Shown: piece after piece, positions 7,054 to 10,887 of the stretch
How positions within the stretch are numbered: the first letter of the stretch is position 1
Layout: every line of letters starts with the position of its first letter
From: Richelia sp. UBA3308
GTDB taxonomy: Bacteria; Cyanobacteriota; Cyanobacteriia; Cyanobacteriales; Nostocaceae
DNA length: 10,887 bases
Assembly (NCBI GenBank): GCA_002361335.1
Contig: DESS01000137.1
Location: 1-10,887 of the forward strand
Direction: 5' to 3'
Notes under the pieces: generated by a model
The model's input: the letters and a program-made list of their open reading frames with translations, nothing else
What the model was told of the DNA's origin: nothing
The model's database searches: none
Program-made: the position numbers and the translations under genes

Positions 7054-7938
7054 ATGAAGAAGCCTGTAAATCTACTCTTCCCTAAGTCCCATGAAGTTAT
7101 TCCAGCAAACAAAAATCAAATACCCATTTCAGAAATAAAGCTGCCCGACTCCCAACCACGCCGCTACTTTGACCAGGAAAAACTGGAAAGTTTGGCTAAA
7201 TCAATCCAAGAGCATGGGGTGCTCGAACCGCTACTGGTGCGTTCTAGTGATGACAAACATGAACTAATCGCCGGGGAGCGAAGACTAAGAGCCTCCCAAA
7301 TTGCTGGACTTGAAGAAGTTCCGGTAATTATTTTAGATTTAGACGATAGTGCCGCCACTAAGGTACGTTTGATTGAGAACCTGCAACGGGAGGATTTGAA
7401 TCCCCTGGAGGAAACAGAAGGCATTCTGGAACTGTTATCGCTACAACTGAAAACGGATGATTCAGGAGTTGTGAAACTTTTGCAGCGACTGGAGCACGAG
7501 GATAAAGGGAGAATTGCCAATAACGTTACGGGCAGTGAAAAACACAAGATAATTGAGGAGGTTTTTAACTCAACTGGAAGAATGAGTTGGAAGTCATTCC
7601 TTCGCAATCGACTACCCTTACTCAACTTACCTCCGGAACTACTGGAAACATTGCGCGGGGGAAAGATTGAGTACACCAAAGCCAAGGAAATTAATAAACT
7701 CAAAAATGAAGAAGCTAGGAAAGAGTTGTTAGAAGAAGCGATTTCAAACAACCTCTCTTTGAACCGAATTAAAGACAAGATTAAAGAGCTTAGTGAGGTA
7801 AAAGAAACTCCTTCGCCCCTCAAAGAGCAGATAAAAACAACCTTTCGCCGACTTAATACTTCCAAAGCTTTGGAAGATCCTAAGAAAAAAACAAAGATTG
7901 AGAAATTGCTTCTACAGTTAGATAAATTGCTGGAGTGA
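7054..7938 (+). CDS. parB: ParB/RepB/Spo0J-family partition protein, cyanobacterial plasmid-like subgroup
   Basis: 294 residues, a normal ParB length. The N-terminal CTPase/clamp domain is complete: ISEIKLPDSQPRRYFD with QPRR at 34-37, LIAGERRLRAS with the GERR box at 74-77, and ENLQREDLNPLEE at 108-120. Family knowledge: these residues bind CTP and let ParB close as a sliding clamp on DNA around parS, with ParA moving the complex. The central DNA-binding part (about 130-215) is unusual: the standard TQEELA helix-turn-helix is absent and a segment reading RIANNVTG, then MSWKSFLRNRLPLLNLP, then GKIEYTKAKEI takes its place. I recall this from ParB-like proteins on cyanobacterial plasmids. The C-terminus is Lys/Glu-rich and helical. 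An in-frame TAA at 7051-7053 fixes the earliest start at 7054; no clear Shine-Dalgarno is present. No parA or obvious parS lies nearby, so it may be an orphan or a plasmid-derived insertion. Confidence 0.9.
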   Translation: MKKPVNLLFPKSHEVIPANKNQIPISEIKLPDSQPRRYFDQEKLESLAKSIQEHGVLEPLLVRSSDDKHELIAGERRLRASQIAGLEEVPVIILDLDDSAATKVRLIENLQREDLNPLEETEGILELLSLQLKTDDSGVVKLLQRLEHEDKGRIANNVTGSEKHKIIEEVFNSTGRMSWKSFLRNRLPLLNLPPELLETLRGGKIEYTKAKEINKLKNEEARKELLEEAISNNLSLNRIKDKIKELSEVKETPSPLKEQIKTTFRRLNTSKALEDPKKKTKIEKLLLQLDKLLE

Positions 7939-7949
7939 ACTACCCACAC

Positions 7950-7975
7950 TCCCCTATCGTCGGGTAAGCGGGGGA
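7950..7975. terminator. Weak hairpin between convergent genes
   Basis: TCCCC (7950-7954) can pair with GGGGA (7971-7975) across a 16-base loop, in the 38-base gap between the convergent parB and small-ORF stop codons. Only a short T-run follows. Position supports a terminator more than the structure does. Confidence 0.25.
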
Positions 7976-7976
7976 T

Positions 7977-8132
7977 TTACGGCAATATAGTTAAATCTTT
8001 CAGTTCCTCTCTTCGCTGCTGTAGCTTTTCAATTAATAGCTGCTCGTATTCGGATGCCGATTTTAGCTTTTGTAATAGCTTCGCTTTATGAGCGCGAACC
8101 TTCTTAAGCTGCTCTGCTACAAAAAACTTCAT
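7977..8132 (-). CDS. Small charged helical protein, 51 residues, unknown function
   Basis: ATG at 8130-8132, stop at 7977-7979 (minus strand). The product begins MKFFVAEQLKKVRAHKAKLL and continues with repeated Leu/Lys/Glu/Gln patterns (EYEQLLIEKLQQRREELKDL). It has no Cys, Gly or Trp, and its only Pro is the last residue, so it should be almost wholly alpha-helical, with Leu spacing that suits a short coiled coil. It has no membrane segment or signal peptide. It converges on parB, leaving 38 bases between the two stops. No Shine-Dalgarno is visible. The regular amphipathic pattern and clean start and stop argue for a real gene over a chance frame, but I do not recognise the family. Lack of homologues would argue against it. 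Confidence 0.55.
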   Translation of the reverse strand: MKFFVAEQLKKVRAHKAKLLQKLKSASEYEQLLIEKLQQRREELKDLTILP

Positions 8133-8235
8133 AATGTAGTATGAAGAATACAGATTTTAAGTTGCGACGCAGCTTGATTGTATAATAAAACCATAAATTA
8201 CCAAGATTTTGGGTAACCAACAATATTATTTCTTA

Positions 8236-8247
8236 TTCCTATAGGAA
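8236..8247. promoter_or_regulatory. 12-bp perfect palindrome upstream of the TamB-like gene
   Basis: TTCCTATAGGAA is self-complementary over all 12 bases and lies in an AT-rich leader about 130 bases before the start codon. A possible binding site for a dimeric regulator, inferred only from symmetry and place. Confidence 0.25.
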
Positions 8248-8275
8248 AAAAACTCAAAAAGGTAAAAAATTAACC

Positions 8276-8303
8276 TTGTATAAACTTTTTAAAGGCGTAT
8301 CAT
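8276..8303 (+). promoter_or_regulatory. Candidate promoter of the TamB-like gene
   Basis: TTGTAT (8276-8281) and TATCAT (8298-8303) are separated by 16 bases and resemble -35 and -10 elements. Transcription would begin near 8310, with a leader of about 70 bases that includes the TGATAAC repeat. A perfect TATAAT at 8181-8186 is an alternative but has no well-spaced -35 box. Motif evidence only. Confidence 0.3.
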
Positions 8304-8331
8304 AATAGCGAAAATATATCTACTTTTGACA

Positions 8332-8374
8332 CTCGATTTATGGTGTGGGTACTTGATAACTGATAACTGATAAC
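8332..8374 (+). repeat. Dispersed 43-base repeat, copy 2, ending in TGATAAC heptamers
   Basis: Matches 1701-1743 at 41 of 43 bases in direct orientation. It carries three TGATAAC units (8354-8360, 8361-8367, 8368-8374) plus a partial unit TGAT that ends at the base before the ATG of the TamB-like gene. The array therefore occupies the place of the ribosome-binding site. Its reverse strand has no stops and gives a false open frame rich in SYQLSVI. Confidence 0.85.
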
Positions 8375-8378
8375 TGAT

Positions 8379-10887
8379 ATGACATCGCCAAATACTCCTC
8401 CGGAATTAGAATCCCAAGCTCAAGAAAGTCAACCACCAAGGCGTGTTTGGTTGGGTGTTGCCATGAAAATATTTGGTGTTTCTGTTTTGGGGTTGGGTAT
8501 TGCTGGTTATTTCGGGTTGGATTATTGGATTCGTCGTCAGTTACCACCTTTATTAGATAAGCAATTAAGTGAATTTATCAACCGCGAGGTAAAGGTTGGA
8601 GAGATAAAAAGTTGGTCTTTGGGTGGTGTAAGATTGGAAAACTTGTCGATTCCGGCTACCCAGGATGACCCAAATTATGTTAAAGTTAAGGCAATAGATA
8701 TTAGGTTTAATGCCATTGCGGTGTTGTTTACTCAAACTCTTCCTTTGAAGATAAGTTTGATTGAACCGGATATTTATGTTGAGGAAGATCAGCAAGGGGA
8801 ATGGGTAAGGTATAATTTAAGTACTCAGGAGGAAGGGGAACTTCCGTTTGATGTTGACGTTAAGGTTAATTTCCGCAAAGCGAAAGTTGCTGTATTTCCC
8901 CAAGCTTTAAAGACTCCTTTGGCAATTTCTCAAATTAATGGTTTTCTCAATTACAATCAAAATCAACCTTTATTATTACGGTATGGTATTAATGCGCCGG
9001 TTGTTAGGGGAAAGGTCGATATTGATGGTGAAACTCAGTTACAATCTTGGAGAAGTATAGTTAACGCTAAGATTGATAGGCTTTCTTTGGCGGATTTGAG
9101 TAGTTATGTTAAAGATAAGATTCCGGTAAGGATTCCCAGCGGTGAGTTAAATGCTGATTTAGCGATCGCTTTACCAAGTTTATCTGAGATTCCTTCGGTG
9201 AGGGGTAGTGTTAATTTACAAGGTTTACAGGTAAAATCGCCACAGTTGAAAGTTCCTGTAAATGCGACTGCGAATTTAGGATTTGATGGAAAAAAGGTAA
9301 GTTTTAAGAAAACTCGCGGTAGTTATGGTGGTTTAGTTGCTACTGTTTCTGGGGATGTTGATTTAGATAATGGTTTTGATTTAAAGGTTGAGACGAATTC
9401 TTTCGGTATTGGAAGTTTGCTCAAAACAACTTCTATAAAGTCTCCTATAAATATTGATGGTAATTTACAAGGAGAGTTATTACTTAAGGGGGATGCGAAA
9501 AATCCAATTTTGTTGGGGAATGTTGTCAGTAAACGGGGAATAATAGTAGATAAGACGGTATTTAGTCAGGTTAATACTGTTTTTGGCGGTAATTTACAAC
9601 AGGTTATATTAAAGGAATTTCGTGCTACTCCTGCAACTGGTGGTGATATTCTCGCGTCTGGTGAGGTTTCGTTTCCAAAATCGTTACCGGAAGTCAAGGA
9701 TTTGAGTAAATCGAAGTTGGCTTTTGTGGTTGATGCTGAAATTCCCAATACCCAAGCAATAGTAGCTCCTTATGGGGTTACTAATGATATGGTAAAGTTG
9801 GGAAAATTATCGGCAGATGGTAAAGTTAATGGGACGATCGCAAATCCGAATGGGGTTTTATCGTGGAAGTTACCGCAAGCTGAAGCTGATATAGTTGGAC
9901 AAGTTTCTGGTGGTGGTGAAGTTAAGTTAGTTGGCAATCAAGTTAGTTTAGATAATACGAGTTTACGAACGGCGGAAGGTACGGTAGATATTGATGGTGG
10001 TGCGAATTTAGCTTCTAATAATTGGAATGCTGTTGTTGATGTCGATGGTTTGGCGTTAAATCCTTTTTTGGCGAAGGTGGAGAATGTTGGTGAAAGAATA
10101 AAGGAAACTCCGATATTTTTACGACGTGGTGAGGTAGAGTTAGCGGGAAGTTTAAATAATTTCGATCCTCTAAGTATTCGAGGTGATATCGATTTAAATT
10201 TGAATGTCGATCAAGGTAGTGTTGCTATCAAGGGTAATTTAAGTCGAGGTAGATTATTAGCGAATGCCAATGCTGCGGGTATTGGTTTAAATAAAATTTT
10301 ACCGGAGTTACCAACGGCAGTTACGTTGGCGAATAGTAGGGTTAGGCTTTCGGGTGTGGTAAATGAGTTAGTTGATTTAGATAATTTTGATGCTAGCGGT
10401 ATTCGAGGTGATTTCGATTTAAATTTAAATGTGAATCGAGGTAATGTTGCCGTCAAGGGTAATTTAAATCGGGGTATATTATCAGCGAATGCGAATGCTG
10501 CGGGTATTGGTGTAAATAAAATTGTGCCGGAATTACCAATGGCAGTGACTCTCGCGAATAGTAGAGTTAAGGTTTCGGGTGCTGTAAATGAGTTAATTAA
10601 TTTTGAATCGATTGATAGTTTAGATAGTTTTCGGGCATCAGTTGATGGAAATCTGGTTTTACCGGAAGTTAAAGGTAGAAATCGAGTTGATTTCAACGGA
10701 GAAGGCAATTTTGCAACCAAAAATTGGAATTTGGTGGCGAATGCCAATTCTTTATCGGTTAATTCTTTGCTGTCGGTACTATCAAGGAAGGAAGAAGGAA
10801 GAAGGAAGAAGGAAGAAGGAAGGAATGGGGATGGGGAATTAAATCCATATTTAGAAGTTAATGTAAATCAACAACTAAATCAAAAAA
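8379..10887 (+). CDS. tamB: TamB/DUF490-like envelope protein, N-terminal 836 residues (runs off the window)
   Basis: Uninterrupted frame from ATG 8379 to the window end; an in-frame TAA at 8364-8366 limits upstream extension, and Met29 (8463) is the only plausible alternative start. A short Pro-rich cytosolic tail with RR at 21-22 precedes one hydrophobic segment at about residues 29-50, a signal-anchor. Then comes DYWIRRQLPPLLDKQL, VKVGEIKSWSLGGVRL and LIEPDIYVEEDQQGEW, the opening typical of cyanobacterial TamB-like proteins, followed by long repetitive beta-strand sequence (alternating Asp/Asn and Val/Leu/Ile, e.g. DIDLNLNV). Such proteins form hydrophobic-grooved beta-solenoids spanning the periplasm and serve in outer-membrane biogenesis or lipid transport. 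Residues about 596-670 and 671-745 are a tandem duplication. Residues 803-816 are a charged insert from a heptamer array. The C-terminal TamB domain lies outside. Codons are strongly A/T-ending, unlike the CheB-CheR gene. Confidence 0.9.
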   Translation, partial: MTSPNTPPELESQAQESQPPRRVWLGVAMKIFGVSVLGLGIAGYFGLDYWIRRQLPPLLDKQLSEFINREVKVGEIKSWSLGGVRLENLSIPATQDDPNYVKVKAIDIRFNAIAVLFTQTLPLKISLIEPDIYVEEDQQGEWVRYNLSTQEEGELPFDVDVKVNFRKAKVAVFPQALKTPLAISQINGFLNYNQNQPLLLRYGINAPVVRGKVDIDGETQLQSWRSIVNAKIDRLSLADLSSYVKDKIPVRIPSGELNADLAIALPSLSEIPSVRGSVNLQGLQVKSPQLKVPVNATANLGFDGKKVSFKKTRGSYGGLVATVSGDVDLDNGFDLKVETNSFGIGSLLKTTSIKSPINIDGNLQGELLLKGDAKNPILLGNVVSKRGIIVDKTVFSQVNTVFGGNLQQVILKEFRATPATGGDILASGEVSFPKSLPEVKDLSKSKLAFVVDAEIPNTQAIVAPYGVTNDMVKLGKLSADGKVNGTIANPNGVLSWKLPQAEADIVGQVSGGGEVKLVGNQVSLDNTSLRTAEGTVDIDGGANLASNNWNAVVDVDGLALNPFLAKVENVGERIKETPIFLRRGEVELAGSLNNFDPLSIRGDIDLNLNVDQGSVAIKGNLSRGRLLANANAAGIGLNKILPELPTAVTLANSRVRLSGVVNELVDLDNFDASGIRGDFDLNLNVNRGNVAVKGNLNRGILSANANAAGIGVNKIVPELPMAVTLANSRVKVSGAVNELINFESIDSLDSFRASVDGNLVLPEVKGRNRVDFNGEGNFATKNWNLVANANSLSVNSLLSVLSRKEEGRRKKEEGRNGDGELNPYLEVNVNQQLNQK
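10151..10600 (+). repeat. Tandem 225-bp duplication inside the TamB-like gene
   Basis: Two adjacent 75-codon units: the anchor ATTCGAGGTGAT occurs at 10176 and again at 10401, exactly 225 bases apart. Both encode IRGDxDLNLNV, then AIKGNL or AVKGNL, then ANANAAGIG, VTLANSRV and VNEL at equivalent places. High DNA identity points to fairly recent duplication. A fainter third start (FRASVDGNLVLPEV, from about 10630) may be an older unit. Outer boundaries are approximate. Confidence 0.88.
10790..10824 (+). repeat. GGAAGAA heptamer array within coding sequence
   Basis: Four perfect GGAAGAA units (10790-10796, 10797-10803, 10804-10810, 10811-10817) and a variant GGAAGGA (10818-10824), followed by a GGGGATGGGGA stretch. 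It is read in frame as KEEGRRKKEEGRN. A heptamer repeat of this sequence has no stop codon in any frame, so it can sit inside a gene; three units restore the frame. Confidence 0.9.

Noticed and set aside
7164..7949. 261-codon minus-strand frame antisense to parB
   Set aside because: Ser-rich composition with no domain motif, entirely opposite a gene with clear ParB boxes; a shadow frame.
8338..8547. 69-codon minus-strand frame ending in SYQLSVISYQ
   Set aside because: The C-terminus is the reverse translation of the TGATAAC heptamers and the remainder is antisense to the TamB-like gene.
10211..10747. 178-codon minus-strand frame with an internal repeat
   Set aside because: Antisense to the TamB-like gene; its repeat is just the mirror of the 225-bp duplication.

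Overview
The window looks like cyanobacterial DNA. It carries the palindrome GCGATCGC (HIP1) three times (835, 4169, 9162), several heptanucleotide tandem arrays of the cyanobacterial STRR type, genes that mostly lack a clear Shine-Dalgarno, a phytochrome-derived histidine kinase relic, and a cyanobacterial-style TamB/DUF490 protein. A filamentous species is my guess; I cannot name a genus.

Left end (1-1571): a hairpin and a 15-unit heptamer array (49-153), then a decayed phytochrome/HWE-type sensor kinase. The relic has lost its N-terminal PAS and nearly all of its GAF domain, is frameshifted just after the phospho-acceptor His box, and has an internal deletion that joins the N box of the ATPase domain to the last half of a receiver domain. 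A 308-base spacer follows, with a hairpin and one copy of a 43-base dispersed repeat.

Centre (1880-6574, minus strand): one intact 1564-residue signalling protein with the order CheB methylesterase, CheR methyltransferase, PAS-like, heptad-repeat coil, three PAS domains, GGDEF, EAL. All catalytic motifs are present, so it could couple protein-glutamate (de)methylation chemistry to making and breaking c-di-GMP. It converges on the kinase relic.

A 479-base divergent spacer with several palindromes separates it from a ParB/Spo0J-family protein (7054-7938, plus) of an atypical, probably plasmid-type cyanobacterial subgroup with no ParA visible. A 51-residue, highly charged small protein lies convergent to it (7977-8132, minus).

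Right end (8379-10887, plus): the N-terminal 836 residues of a TamB-like envelope protein, running off the window. Its start codon abuts a heptamer array (second copy of the 43-base repeat), it contains a 75-residue tandem duplication, and a GGAAGAA heptamer array has expanded in frame inside it.

Base composition changes visibly near 6600: the kinase relic and the CheB-CheR gene are richer in G+C, while parB and the TamB-like gene are AT-rich and use many A/T-ending codons. I see no operon. The genes look independent, and the region bears marks of rearrangement: truncation next to repeats, internal deletion, and repeat copies on either side of the CheB-CheR/parB block.
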